Assembly: GCA_005879655.1 (NCBI GenBank)
Contig: VBJK01000484.1
Coordinates: forward strand, 1 to 17,306
DNA from: Chloroflexota bacterium
GTDB lineage: Bacteria; Chloroflexota; Ktedonobacteria; Ktedonobacterales; Ktedonobacteraceae
DNA: 17,306 nt
Reading direction: 5' to 3'
The notes under the pieces are model-generated. The model made no database searches. It worked only from the letters and a program-made list of their open reading frames with translations, and was not told the DNA's origin. Within the stretch, counting starts at the first letter, position 1. Every line of letters begins with the position of its first letter. Below, piece after piece: positions 1 through 7,602 of this stretch. The position numbers and the translations under genes were made by a program.

Positions 1-1123
1 GTATCGAAGGATGCGAATGGAAGAGCGTCTCCACAATGGGCGGTGGTTCGATCTCGGACAGGTTTTGATTGGCGAGACGAGTCATCGCACTTTTGAACGC
101 ATCTACCTTTTTCGTTGTCTGCAAGGCATATTCATCGGCTTGATACTCGATCATACGGCTATAGCTATTGCTGACAGGCATGACGATAAGACCGAAGAGG
201 CCCATCAACAAGAAGAGAAATGGCAAGAGTGCTGCATCTGTGAGTGATACATAGCGTTGAGCATCAACAGCCCAATGCAGCAAGCCGTTTGCTAGGTATA
301 AGCCCAACAGTGTGAGAATAGACTGACTGAGCAGCAACTTCCAGATATCTCGATGTAAGTGATGGCCTAACTCGTGCGCTAATACTACCTCAATCTCATC
401 AAGAGAGTAGCGATCCGTCATTGTATCGCCCAATACAATACGGCGCGTGTTGCCCAGGCCCATCAGCGCCGCATTCGCAGTCGTCGTCTTCTCACTCATA
501 TGTATAGTGAAGACCCCACGTACCCGCGTATTTGCACGTTCGACCAGGGCCAGCAAGCGCTGTGTCAATTCGCCTTCTGGTAATGGGGTGAAGCGGTAAA
601 AGAGGGGAAAGATCAGTACTGGCGCAAGATTCGCCATAATAACCGAGAAGAAGAGTAAAATTATAGCTACCCAGAGCCACCACCATTGCGGCTGATAGCT
701 CAATAAAGCGAAGATTAACTCCAGCACGAACGCCTCCAAGACGATGCTTAATACTAGCCCCTTGCATAGATCAAGCAACCAGTTCTTGAAGGTGAGTGTC
801 GAAAGTTTGTAACGGTGTGGCAGAACGAAGCCAGCGTAATAGCTCATAGGCGCTGTAATAACCTGGTAGCCAAGCAACAACACGAGCAAGTAACACAAAA
901 TCTGGAGCGGGAACCAGCCTTGGCGTGGTTGCCAGGCTAGCAATGGCAGCATGCCCAGGACATTACGAATCCCTTTGTCAAAGCCTGTCAGCAGGATAAG
1001 AAGAATGCCTCCTGCACCTATGGCCAGGTCCAGATAGGAGAGTCGTCTTCGTATGCGTGCATATTCACGCGCCTGTTTTTGTCGTGCTGCATGGATCGTT
1101 GCAGCGTCTGCATTGTCCATCAT
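1..1123 (-). CDS. M48-family membrane zinc metalloprotease (Ste24/HtpX-like), 3' end outside window
   Basis: The reading frame is open from the ATG at 1123 to the window edge (374 codons visible). It shows the M48 zinc site HELGH at residues 250-254 and, about 70 residues on, EYQADEYAL (about 326-334), whose Glu is the third zinc ligand. The late SHPSI near the edge is also typical of the CAAX-prenyl-protease/Ste24 group, so only a short C-terminal tail should be missing. Several hydrophobic stretches before and after the zinc site indicate a polytopic membrane protein with the active site at the inner membrane face. Such enzymes cut membrane or lipidated proteins; the substrate here is unknown. 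Start choice: an AGGA lies 11 bases before ATG-ATG and a TAG stop directly precedes it. It has its own promoter and lies downstream of, and in the same direction as, the regulator gene at 1270-2805. Confidence 0.88.
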   Translation of the reverse strand, partial: MMDNADAATIHAARQKQAREYARIRRRLSYLDLAIGAGGILLILLTGFDKGIRNVLGMLPLLAWQPRQGWFPLQILCYLLVLLLGYQVITAPMSYYAGFVLPHRYKLSTLTFKNWLLDLCKGLVLSIVLEAFVLELIFALLSYQPQWWWLWVAIILLFFSVIMANLAPVLIFPLFYRFTPLPEGELTQRLLALVERANTRVRGVFTIHMSEKTTTANAALMGLGNTRRIVLGDTMTDRYSLDEIEVVLAHELGHHLHRDIWKLLLSQSILTLLGLYLANGLLHWAVDAQRYVSLTDAALLPFLFLLMGLFGLIVMPVSNSYSRMIEYQADEYALQTTKKVDAFKSAMTRLANQNLSEIEPPPIVETLFHSHPSI

Positions 1124-1199
1124 CTATTGCAGTATCCTACGGCGGAGCAAAGAAACGGAGAGGACCTGATGTCGCTCCCTATCTTCCCCGATGTCGGTC

Positions 1200-1229
1200 A
1201 TTCTAGCAGGGCAGTCCCTCGCATGTCAA
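1200..1229 (-). promoter_or_regulatory. Sigma-70-type promoter for the M48 protease gene
   Basis: Read on the minus strand, TTGACA (1224-1229) is followed after 18 bases by TAGAAT (1200-1205), preceded by TGC, giving an extended -10. The predicted start of transcription is near 1193, about 70 bases before the gene. The -35 is a perfect consensus match. Confidence 0.7.
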
Positions 1230-1269
1230 GTGGTCTTGCACAGAGAAAGCTCTCTCTCAAATTTGTTGG

Positions 1270-2805
1270 TTACTCAGTCTGTTTGATTTTTGCCTCTTCT
1301 ATCATATCCCCAAGCTCCTTAACTTCAGATTCAGCCTTGTACGGACTCTGTAACAGTCGCCCATGAATATCTTCAATGATGTCGAGATTCGCTACAGACT
1401 GAATGTCCTGACAGATAATCAACGCACTTTTAGTTCGTTTGGTTGCTTCCTCAAACTGTTCTAACCCCATGTAGACATCTGCTGTAACAATATCTATCCA
1501 TGCCTGGTCACGGGTGAATTGCTTCCCTATAGATCGTTCCCGTAGTTTTTCTAGAGATTGTATCTCTTTTAATGCTGCTCCTGATCTTCCTTGTATATAA
1601 AGACCTCTAGCCTTTTCATTATGGTAGAAATCTTTCCCAAAGTTTATCAGCGAACCACCTGTCACGAGATACCGTTCATAGGTATCAGCGATACTCTCAC
1701 AATCTACATACTCCTCGGCGTCGTCTAACATCGTAATAGCAATACTAGGGACTTGTCTCCCCTGAGTCACACTGCGGATGCTATACGCCCGTGCGAGCCT
1801 CAAATCAATTCTGCCTAGTAGGTGCGGATGTAAGCGCTTTTCGGTGTTTTCTCCTGTTTGCTTTGCGTTCTCAAAATCGCGTATAGCCTTATTAATCTTG
1901 TCTATTTGTACCTGGAATACTCCCTGTTCTATCGTCCCATGCATTCCCCAATTCAGGTACGTAAAACCACGTGTGAATAGGGCAGTTGCTATCAGGTCAG
2001 TATCGTTCATTGCCTTAGCAACTCGTACCGCTTGGTTTGCGTGTGAACGCGACAGGCTGTAATTTTTTTGATCTCTGGCTACTTGGGATACGAGAATATG
2101 GTAGCTATACAAGAGTTCCCGTATATGGTGTTGGAGATCCCCGCGTGCCTGAGTCTCTAAGCTCTCAAGATCCCGTATATCAGCGTTGATCTGGTCAAGT
2201 GCACTTTGTGCCTGGCTGGTATAGTGCAAGGTTAAAAAGGTACGTATATTGCTTTGATACTTGCTCGTGTCTGCTACTACTTTCGGGAGCATAGTATATC
2301 CGGTTGCTAGACTCGCTCCCGCTTTCTCTGGATGTGGTTGTAAGATGACCTCTTGGAGTGTTGCCAGCCCAAAAAGCATAGGCGGGATATTGAGTAAACG
2401 TGCTATGAGTTTTCGCTTGTTCATGTCCGTAGGGACATCATTTTCGTGTTCCATTCTCCTGACCTGTCTTATCGAAATGGGGCTACCATTGGGTTTTGTC
2501 TCTTTGCCGTAGACGACTGCAAACTGTTGTTTACTCATGTTGCGGGCTTGACGAAAATAGCCTTGGACTTGTCCAAAGTCGGGCCATCCTGCCCACTCTC
2601 CTTCAGTTTGCACATCGAAGGGGCCATATTCGCCTCCTTCTCCCCAATAGATTGCTCTTGCCGGACTTACTGTTGTCATGATTCCATCCTTTTTATACGA
2701 TACCATTTTTTCATCTGTCGAGACTGTCAGTATAGGGAAAAGTTGTGTGCCTGTGTAGTCAGTCCTCATCCACCACGGACATTGCAGCGTCCGTTTTTCG
2801 GACAT
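1270..2805 (-). CDS. XRE-family helix-turn-helix regulator with TPR-like C-terminal region
   Basis: A 511-aa cytoplasmic protein. Residues about 79-148 look like a Cro/CI-type helix-turn-helix (YFRQARNMSKQQFAVVYGKE, then ISIRQVRRMEHENDVP and a helix ending LLNIPPMLFGLATL). Residues about 190-480 are helical with repeated Ala/Leu/Tyr spacing such as ANQAVRVAKAMND, suggesting tetratricopeptide-like repeats. This is the architecture of ligand- or peptide-sensing regulators of the RRNPP type, but no ligand can be named. The start is uncertain: ATG 2805 has AGGGGA upstream; ATG 2679 (469 aa, beginning MTTVSPARAIYW) has AAGGA about 7 bases upstream and is nearly as good. The frame stays open up to 2916. 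The M48 protease gene follows 146 bp downstream under its own promoter. No autoregulatory operator was identified. Confidence 0.75.
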   Translation of the reverse strand: MSEKRTLQCPWWMRTDYTGTQLFPILTVSTDEKMVSYKKDGIMTTVSPARAIYWGEGGEYGPFDVQTEGEWAGWPDFGQVQGYFRQARNMSKQQFAVVYGKETKPNGSPISIRQVRRMEHENDVPTDMNKRKLIARLLNIPPMLFGLATLQEVILQPHPEKAGASLATGYTMLPKVVADTSKYQSNIRTFLTLHYTSQAQSALDQINADIRDLESLETQARGDLQHHIRELLYSYHILVSQVARDQKNYSLSRSHANQAVRVAKAMNDTDLIATALFTRGFTYLNWGMHGTIEQGVFQVQIDKINKAIRDFENAKQTGENTEKRLHPHLLGRIDLRLARAYSIRSVTQGRQVPSIAITMLDDAEEYVDCESIADTYERYLVTGGSLINFGKDFYHNEKARGLYIQGRSGAALKEIQSLEKLRERSIGKQFTRDQAWIDIVTADVYMGLEQFEEATKRTKSALIICQDIQSVANLDIIEDIHGRLLQSPYKAESEVKELGDMIEEAKIKQTE

Positions 2806-3092
2806 TTTTGCTTCCCCTGCAAGACGGAACATCTGGCAAGAGGTATAGACCATGTTATGCTGCTGATAGTGTACTCGCTTGCTGCATAGGCGGTTGTTAT
2901 CCGAGCGAGCAATCAATAACAGCTAACACCTGTAAGGATGCCTGCGCACTCCTTGCATGAACTGGATACTTGAACTTTCGCGCTCAAGCATCTGTTTGGC
3001 TCGTGCATCTCTTCAGGTTATGGATGGTTACTTTTGTAGGAAGGTTGGCTAGAAATTTGTCGCACTACGATGTTTAAAGGAGGGGTCTATTG

Positions 3093-3698
3093 ATGATCAT
3101 GAATAATGCAGGGGGCGATGCACCCCCAACGTTTCTGTCAATTGGCAAGACGATCATTGCTGTTGCACATATCGTGACTGTGGATGAGAGGGAGAATGGT
3201 TCTGTTGAGATTCTGCTCACGCATGACAATGAAGTCCTCACGCTCAATGATGAAGATGCTCAAATATTCATGCAGTTATTCAAAGAGCACGCTCATGTTG
3301 TCACCGAGACTGTACAGGAAATACCTGTACTCCCGTTTGCTCGTGAGCAGGATGTACACACATATGGTAGAGCTTCTCCAATGCACGCGTCCGTTGATCT
3401 AAGTCAGCGTGTGCGTCCACTGATCTACATTTCTCAGGATGAAATTGCGCAGGAATTTTTACAAGATGTTCCATTGATGGCGGTGGTTCTCTACGTAACT
3501 CCTCGTTCCTCTCTGTCATTAGGTCAATTCTTGGCAACTGTGCCAGAGTTAAAACACATTCAGTCTTTTTCTATGTATGGTGCTCTTATTGCATATAGGG
3601 ACGTGTTATTATCCAGTCGTGTTTCATTATCTACCTTCTCTGCCGAGCTGATGGGCTATATCATCAAAGAGTGGTGTAAAGAACAGAAAGATGGTTAA
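3093..3698 (+). CDS. Hypothetical protein, 201 aa
   Basis: I do not recognise this protein. It starts at ATG 3093 behind a near-perfect ribosome site, AAAGGAGG at 3077-3084, 8 bases away; an in-frame TTG at 3090 and ATG at 3099 are less well placed. The N-terminal third (FLSIGKTIIAVAHIVTVDE, then ILLTHDNEVLTLNDEDAQIF) reads like a small beta-barrel or sheet with a DNA- or ligand-facing loop, ending in a helix. A linker rich in charged and Pro residues leads to a C-terminal half with a hydrophobic strand (LMAVVLYVTP) and helices. There is no signal peptide and no clear membrane segment, so it is probably cytoplasmic. It is divergent from the XRE/TPR regulator, which could share the 287-bp region between them. 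The strong ribosome site and length support a real gene. Confidence 0.7.
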   Translation: MIMNNAGGDAPPTFLSIGKTIIAVAHIVTVDERENGSVEILLTHDNEVLTLNDEDAQIFMQLFKEHAHVVTETVQEIPVLPFAREQDVHTYGRASPMHASVDLSQRVRPLIYISQDEIAQEFLQDVPLMAVVLYVTPRSSLSLGQFLATVPELKHIQSFSMYGALIAYRDVLLSSRVSLSTFSAELMGYIIKEWCKEQKDG

Positions 3699-3720
3699 AC
3701 AGTAAGGAGAACGTCAACGC

Positions 3721-3763
3721 AGAAGCGGCTTGGTACCCGCAAACAGGGTAATAGGCCGCTTCT
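3721..3763. terminator. Hairpin between convergent genes, probable bidirectional terminator
   Basis: AGAAGCGGC (3721-3729) pairs with GCCGCTTCT (3755-3763), and inside it TACCC (3734-3738) pairs with GGGTA (3746-3750). It lies 22 bp after the stop of the 201-aa gene and just beyond the stop of the convergent gene at 3781. There is no good T run on either side, so termination rather than mere structure is inferred from position. Confidence 0.5.
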
Positions 3764-3780
3764 CTCTATGTGGCTTAAGT

Positions 3781-4734
3781 TTAGGCTTCTTCCTGTAACC
3801 ATGGGGGCATCGCACCCCAGAGATTAAAGGCCATGGAACGAGTGTGCCAGAGGCGTGGCGGCGTCGTGACATCTCGATCATGGTATTGTTGGAGACCAGC
3901 GGATAACTCAATGTGTACACCTTCTGGATCAGCGAAGCGTAAGAAAAGGTCATCACCCGCACCATGACGGCCAGGTCCCCACAAGAGGGGTACCTCTTGA
4001 TAACTCAGATCATCGGCCCAATGTAAGAGTTCAGAGCCATCCACAATCGCGTAAGCAATGTGATCGATACCAGGGTTCCCCTGCTTAAACATAAGCGCGT
4101 GATGCTGACTATTGCAGCGCAACCACACACACTCACGCAGCAACCAGTCCGAAACATCAAACCCCAGCGCCTCAGTATAGAACTCTACCATCTCCTCCAG
4201 ACGCGGTGTGTTCAGGGCAACATGCTGCAAGAGAGCAGGGCGCAAGCCGCCCTGTCGCACTTTCCGCATGGGGGGTGGCGTGAGCAGACTATCGGAAGCT
4301 ACAGCAATCTCAACACGGTTCCCATCTGGATCATTGAACCAGAGTGTATCGCCAAGATTAGCATCACCATCGCGGGCTTCTAACGATAATTCAATGCCGG
4401 AAATTTGTAGACGAGCCGCCAACGCGGCTAACTCGGCATCTGTGCTGACGGTGAAAGAGAGGTGATGTAACGACGTACGCTGCACCGCAGGTTTACGACC
4501 GCTGGCTACAGTAGCCCGTGTATCAAAAAACAGACCTAGGCAATGATATTCATCACCCAGCGTAAGAAAAACATTCGTTCCTTCTAAATCACTATCCTGG
4601 CTCGTGGCGGTCGTGCGCAGATCAAGCCCCACGATCTGATGATAAAAGCGCGCCTGTGTTGGCACGTCCGTTGACCATAATCCTACATGTGCCAATCGCT
4701 TAACTTTAACTTTCTGAATCTGCTGGTTGCTCAC
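3781..4734 (-). CDS. VOC-family extradiol ring-cleavage dioxygenase-like protein
   Basis: A 317-aa two-module protein of the vicinal oxygen chelate superfamily, the usual length for type I extradiol dioxygenases (catechol 2,3-dioxygenase class). Module 1 starts LAHVGLWSTD (residues 14-23); module 2 starts LQHVALNTP (169-177). The three Fe(II) ligands expected in module 2 are present: H171, H225 in GIDHIAYAI, and E276 in GVHIELSAG. The second-shell pair H211/H212 and the GRHGAGDDLFLRFADPEG stretch also match the family signature. It would insert both atoms of O2 next to an aromatic diol; the substrate cannot be told. Start is GTG 4734 with AGGAG 6 bases upstream, directly preceded by a good promoter. 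No other aromatic-degradation gene is in view, so detoxification or an isolated function is possible. Confidence 0.82.
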   Translation of the reverse strand: MSNQQIQKVKVKRLAHVGLWSTDVPTQARFYHQIVGLDLRTTATSQDSDLEGTNVFLTLGDEYHCLGLFFDTRATVASGRKPAVQRTSLHHLSFTVSTDAELAALAARLQISGIELSLEARDGDANLGDTLWFNDPDGNRVEIAVASDSLLTPPPMRKVRQGGLRPALLQHVALNTPRLEEMVEFYTEALGFDVSDWLLRECVWLRCNSQHHALMFKQGNPGIDHIAYAIVDGSELLHWADDLSYQEVPLLWGPGRHGAGDDLFLRFADPEGVHIELSAGLQQYHDRDVTTPPRLWHTRSMAFNLWGAMPPWLQEEA

Positions 4735-4784
4735 AAGAGTCTCCTGACGCTTTAGCTGGTAGCTCTATCTTTGTCTTCTCTGCT

Positions 4785-4813
4785 ATCATACTTAGCCACA
4801 ATTGGGGGGTCAA
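4785..4813 (-). promoter_or_regulatory. Sigma-70-type promoter for the dioxygenase-like gene
   Basis: On the minus strand TTGACC (4808-4813), a 17-base spacer, then TATGAT (4785-4790). Transcription would start near 4778, giving a leader of about 44 bases before the GTG at 4734. Confidence 0.7.
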
Positions 4814-4868
4814 CGTAATCACCCAAAAGTACTGTAATATTGACGATAATTTATTCAGCATCCATAGA

Positions 4869-5378
4869 TCATATTTCATCGCCGATCTGTGATTGCGGTA
4901 ATGCTTCATCTTCGGGGAATGCTAGGTGAGATTGCGGCAACTGGTGCTCCACAGGGAGAGCTTGGCGTATCTCAAAGAGACTTTTTGTCATGGCAGCATC
5001 AAGAAAATGCTCGATGCCGCTGGAAGAGAGATCCACTGTTTTTAGTACTCGTACTAGGGGAGCATCTGGCATTGGTGTTGTAGGAAATTGCAGCTCTGCA
5101 TGAGCAATACTCTCAGGCAACGTTTTCTCGACATAGCGGGACGATACACGTCGCCTGTTGTGAGCATGTTGGGCACCGGCGATCATAAAGCAGAGCGCCA
5201 GAGCTGCAACCAGCATCCAGATAGCATACAAAACAAGTAATGTAACCCAGGGACCGAACACAAATACAGCCAGCAATACACCACCCACCAGGATAGTAAA
5301 TATGCCCGAAAGATACAACCATAAGCAGAGATAGTGATAGGGGACGAAGCCACTGCGCGAATGCCACCATCCTCTCAT
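4869..5378 (-). CDS. Small two-helix membrane protein, unknown function
   Basis: Unrecognised. From ATG 5378 the product has 169 aa. Residues about 16-40 and 44-68 are two consecutive hydrophobic helices (LCLWLYLSGIFTILVGGVLL and WVTLLVLYAIWMLVAALAL). The NRRRVSSR stretch right after helix 2 predicts that the C-terminal ~100 residues are cytoplasmic. That tail is Pro/Glu-rich, ends acidic, and has no catalytic motif. The start is weakly supported: the frame continues upstream to an ATG at 5552 without a ribosome site, and a TTG at 5384 has AGAGG nine bases ahead. It precedes the dioxygenase gene on the same strand with a gap of about 134 bp containing that gene's own promoter, so the two need not be co-transcribed. 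Confidence 0.55.
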   Translation of the reverse strand: MRGWWHSRSGFVPYHYLCLWLYLSGIFTILVGGVLLAVFVFGPWVTLLVLYAIWMLVAALALCFMIAGAQHAHNRRRVSSRYVEKTLPESIAHAELQFPTTPMPDAPLVRVLKTVDLSSSGIEHFLDAAMTKSLFEIRQALPVEHQLPQSHLAFPEDEALPQSQIGDEI

Positions 5379-5586
5379 GATCAAGGCACGACGCCTCTGT
5401 GATGCCTCTCCCGTTGCTATACAACGCCGTAAGCTCCTCGGCCACCACGCGCTACTCACTCCAATTGTTGGCAGATTAAGTTGATTGATTTTTCTACTAT
5501 CCCTATCCACATTACCACCACACATATATTTAGTAGAAAAACAAGGCACCATTGTGACACTGAAGTACCGGAACTATGACCGGTTA

Positions 5587-5684
5587 AATGCAGTGCCTGG
5601 TGTTGAAGACTTTCTCGGTTATACACCAATTCATCTATCATGTATAGATCCACCATATCCACCCTTTCAAGGGGAGGTTTTTTT
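5587..5684 (+). ncRNA. Candidate small RNA (promoter plus intrinsic terminator, no ORF)
   Basis: TTGTGA (5552-5557), a 17-base spacer and TATGAC (5575-5580) form a moderate promoter. About 100 bases on, a CC-A-CCCTT/AGGGG-A-GG hairpin (5659-5677) runs into seven T (5678-5684), a plausible intrinsic terminator with no gene upstream to explain it. A further small palindrome, ATCTAT-CATGT-ATAGAT (5633-5649), lies in the putative transcript. The 5' end is divergent from the membrane protein gene. This is a pattern-based guess only. Confidence 0.25.
5659..5684 (+). terminator. Orphan intrinsic-terminator-like hairpin with T7 tract
   Basis: CC-A-CCCTT pairs with AGGGG-A-GG around a 3-base loop, with one A·A mismatch and one G·T pair, and is followed by TTTTTTT at 5678-5684. 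No protein gene on the plus strand ends nearby. Confidence 0.4.
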
Positions 5685-5687
5685 GTG

Positions 5688-5760
5688 CGCCCCCGAAGGG
5701 GGCGGAGGGAGAGGGAAAATCAGGGGACACCCCTGAAACCCCGCCAGGGGTGCGACCCCT
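5688..5760. repeat. Cluster of three GC-rich hairpins (REP-like intergenic element)
   Basis: Three short perfect hairpins lie in 73 bases: CGCCCCC-GAA-GGGGGCG (5688-5704), CAGGGG-ACA-CCCCTG (5721-5735) and AGGGGT-GCG-ACCCCT (5746-5760), followed by more C runs to about 5790. Each has a 3-base loop and a run of four or five G/C. The composition is unlike the AT-richer DNA on either side. It resembles intergenic palindromic repeats scattered in some bacterial genomes; no second copy occurs in this window. Confidence 0.5.
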
Positions 5761-6234
5761 AGACCCCCGCTACCCAAAAACCTACCCCTGAAAGCCACAT
5801 CCTCTCTTCGCTTGGTATCACCACAGAGTGAAAATCGAGCTAGACCATATCATATACACTATAGATGAAGAAGCCCCACCACCCCACATAGCATAATCGA
5901 AAAATGTGCTACAATACGTGCCATATTTGGCAACATACTCACATTGGCACTGCACTAGTGATTATTACATTCCAGAGATTTTACTCTGTTGAAAGTGTAT
6001 CCTCCCCTCTCTATCACAACGAACACCTGCAAAATAGCCTGTGTCAAGCTGAACACATCGGCATTTTAACCCATAAAGGTCATGCTCATGGTTGCGAAGA
6101 CGTAAAGATCACGTTAAGAAAGTGTCGATCTTATTGCGAAGTTCTTAACCTGTTTATAGAATAGTAGGCAGATAATCATATGCAAATTATATAATTTAGT
6201 ATAATATAGAGATAAATTAGTTTATTTGTAAGCA
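5761..6234. other. Intergenic stretch without a convincing gene
   Basis: An 86-codon frame at 5904-6164 has no ribosome site, is Cys/His-rich and shows no family likeness, so I do not call it. TACAAT at about 5910 has no matching -35. From 6165 the DNA is strongly AT-rich and contains the 14-base palindrome AAATTATATAATTT (6184-6197). Nothing else supportable was seen. Confidence 0.5.
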
Positions 6235-6271
6235 GGAAAAAGCGGGAAGGTCTGTCCTTCCCGCTTTTTCC
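6235..6271. terminator. Strong bidirectional intrinsic terminator after minE
   Basis: A perfect 16-bp stem (6235-6250 with 6256-6271) around a 5-base loop. The core GCGGGAAGG/CCTTCCCGC is flanked by five A on one side and five T on the other, so it can act on either strand. It lies 43 bp past the minE stop and would end the min transcript. Confidence 0.85.
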
Positions 6272-6313
6272 GTCCTCTGGTCCATTGCCCGCAAGCAACG
6301 GTCTGAGAAGAGA

Positions 6314-6661
6314 TTAATCATCTACATCACGATCATCTTCGACATGAACCTTGCCGCGTAAAACATTCTGCGTAGGATTATAAGATGGGGGGTCCCACTC
6401 GAACGTCACTTTCTGGCGTTTGATCGGCACATCAGCTAACAACTTATCAAGGCCACCTTCACGTGCGAGCGAGATCTGTACAAGTTGCTCATCGATCTCT
6501 AGGCGGCGTGAAATGACCGAGAGGACCTCATCCTTAATCGTTTCAAGTAACTCAGGATTTAATTTCAGGCGGTCATGGACTAGCACGACCTTCAAACGTT
6601 CCTTTGCCAGTTCACCTGGGGTTGGTTTCTTGCGACCGACCATAAATTCAAAAACACCCAT
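6314..6661 (-). CDS. minE: Cell division topological specificity factor MinE
   Basis: A 115-aa MinE. It stimulates the ATPase of membrane-bound MinD and displaces MinC, driving the dynamics that leave mid-cell free for FtsZ. The conserved MinD-contact helix is visible as ELAKERLKVVLVHDR (residues 17-31, compare AKERLQIIVAERR in E. coli), followed by the dimer region LLETIKDEVLSVISRRLEID (38-57) and a strand VQISLARE. The N-terminal MGVFEFMVGRKK could be the membrane-targeting segment. Compared with about 88 aa in E. coli it has an extra C-terminal tail that ends acidic (EDDRDVDD). Start ATG 6661 is 8 bases from AAGGG, which abuts the minD stop, so translation is probably coupled. An ATG two codons earlier is too close to that site. 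Confidence 0.92.
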   Translation of the reverse strand: MGVFEFMVGRKKPTPGELAKERLKVVLVHDRLKLNPELLETIKDEVLSVISRRLEIDEQLVQISLAREGGLDKLLADVPIKRQKVTFEWDPPSYNPTQNVLRGKVHVEDDRDVDD

Positions 6662-6674
6662 ATTCATGTCCCTT

Positions 6675-7463
6675 TCAGGATGACTGAGAGCGCATGCTCT
6701 TCTCAGGCAACGCTGGGCCAAAGCCAACCAGGCGACGCAAGCGTTCCACAATAGATGGGGCTTCATCGACCTCATCGAGTGGAATTTCCTCGCCCAGGAC
6801 ACGTTTGGCAGCGTTCACGAAAGCGCGCCCTGCTCGTGAACGTTTATCATAGACAGCGGGTTCACCTTTATTCGTAGCAATAATAATTGCTTCATCTTCA
6901 GGGACAATACCAAGTAAATGCCGGACCATTTCGGGGCGTAAACGATTTAAAATAAGACGTGGTTCTGGCTTGCCCGCCGCCTCCACCAGGCCGATAATAC
7001 GGTCGGCATCGCGTACGGAGGCCATCTCCGGGTTCGCAACAATAATAATCTCATCCGCGCCGACAATAGCATTGCGAAAGCCTTGTTCAATGCCAGCGGG
7101 CGAATCGATGATCACGTATTCAAATTCCTGGCGCAGTTGCTGACACAGCTGTTCCATTTGAACGCTATTGACGGCGTTCTTATCACGAGTCTGGGCAGCG
7201 GGCAGGAGATAGAGTTCGGGAAGACGTTTGTCCTTGATTAGCGCTTGCCGGAGACGGCACTGACCTTCTACCACATCAACCAGATCGTACACAATGCGAT
7301 TCTCCAGCCCTAAAACAGCATCGAGATTACGCAAGCCAATATCGGAATCAAGGACTGCAACTTTCTTGCCCTGCATTGCCAGCGCAGTCCCTAAATTCGC
7401 CGTCGTGGTGGTTTTACCGACACCACCTTTACCTGATGTAATAGTAATTACCCTGCTGTCCAT
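6675..7463 (-). CDS. minD: Septum site-determining ATPase MinD
   Basis: A 262-aa ParA/MinD-type deviant Walker ATPase that binds the inner membrane as an ATP dimer and recruits MinC. It has the deviant Walker A GKGGVGKT at residues 11-18 with signature Lys 12 and Lys 17, the switch region LDSDIGLRN (38-46), and the Walker B-like strand VIIDSPAGIE (117-126), characteristic of MinD rather than ParA. NPEMASVRDADRIIGL (144-159) and TNKGEPAVYD (197-206) are also family hallmarks. The C-terminal SIVERLRRLVGFG (237-249) is the expected amphipathic membrane-targeting helix. Start ATG 7463 has GGAG 6 bases upstream; a TTG at 7475 overlaps that site and is rejected. The stop is 13 bp before minE. Confidence 0.96.
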   Translation of the reverse strand: MDSRVITITSGKGGVGKTTTTANLGTALAMQGKKVAVLDSDIGLRNLDAVLGLENRIVYDLVDVVEGQCRLRQALIKDKRLPELYLLPAAQTRDKNAVNSVQMEQLCQQLRQEFEYVIIDSPAGIEQGFRNAIVGADEIIIVANPEMASVRDADRIIGLVEAAGKPEPRLILNRLRPEMVRHLLGIVPEDEAIIIATNKGEPAVYDKRSRAGRAFVNAAKRVLGEEIPLDEVDEAPSIVERLRRLVGFGPALPEKSMRSQSS

Positions 7464-7472
7464 GCTATACTC

Positions 7473-7486
7473 CAAATGAACATTTG
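7473..7486. repeat. Small palindrome next to the minD ribosome site
   Basis: CAAATG-AA-CATTTG abuts the GGAG of minD. As RNA it forms a weak 6-bp hairpin beside the site; an operator or translational role is conceivable but unproven. Confidence 0.3.
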
Positions 7487-7533
7487 TTTGGACTTCGGTG
7501 GAGAACTTTTGGCTAGTTCTCTCTCTCTCCTCT

Positions 7534-7542
7534 AGTATACCA
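7534..7542 (-). promoter_or_regulatory. Extended -10 promoter in the minC-minD gap
   Basis: On the minus strand TGG-TATACT gives a strong extended -10 within the 139-bp gap; the -35 region is only T-rich. It would give minDE a transcript of their own, in addition to read-through from minC. Confidence 0.5.
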
Positions 7543-7602
7543 CGAACAGCTGTGCATAAAAAGTTTCACGAAGCGAACCGGATAAGAATTACTAGAATAA
7601 AG

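Noticed and set aside
1130..1210. Small peptide gene between the XRE/TPR regulator and the M48 gene (possible RRNPP propeptide)
   Set aside because: The 25-codon frame starts inside the -10 element of the M48 promoter, so it would not be transcribed from there, and it lacks a signal sequence.
4706..4909. 67-codon minus-strand frame upstream of the dioxygenase gene
   Set aside because: It covers that gene's promoter and ribosome site and overlaps the neighbouring coding end; better explained as a leader.
5904..6164. 86-codon plus-strand frame
   Set aside because: No ribosome site, no promoter with both elements, odd Cys/His-rich composition, no motif.
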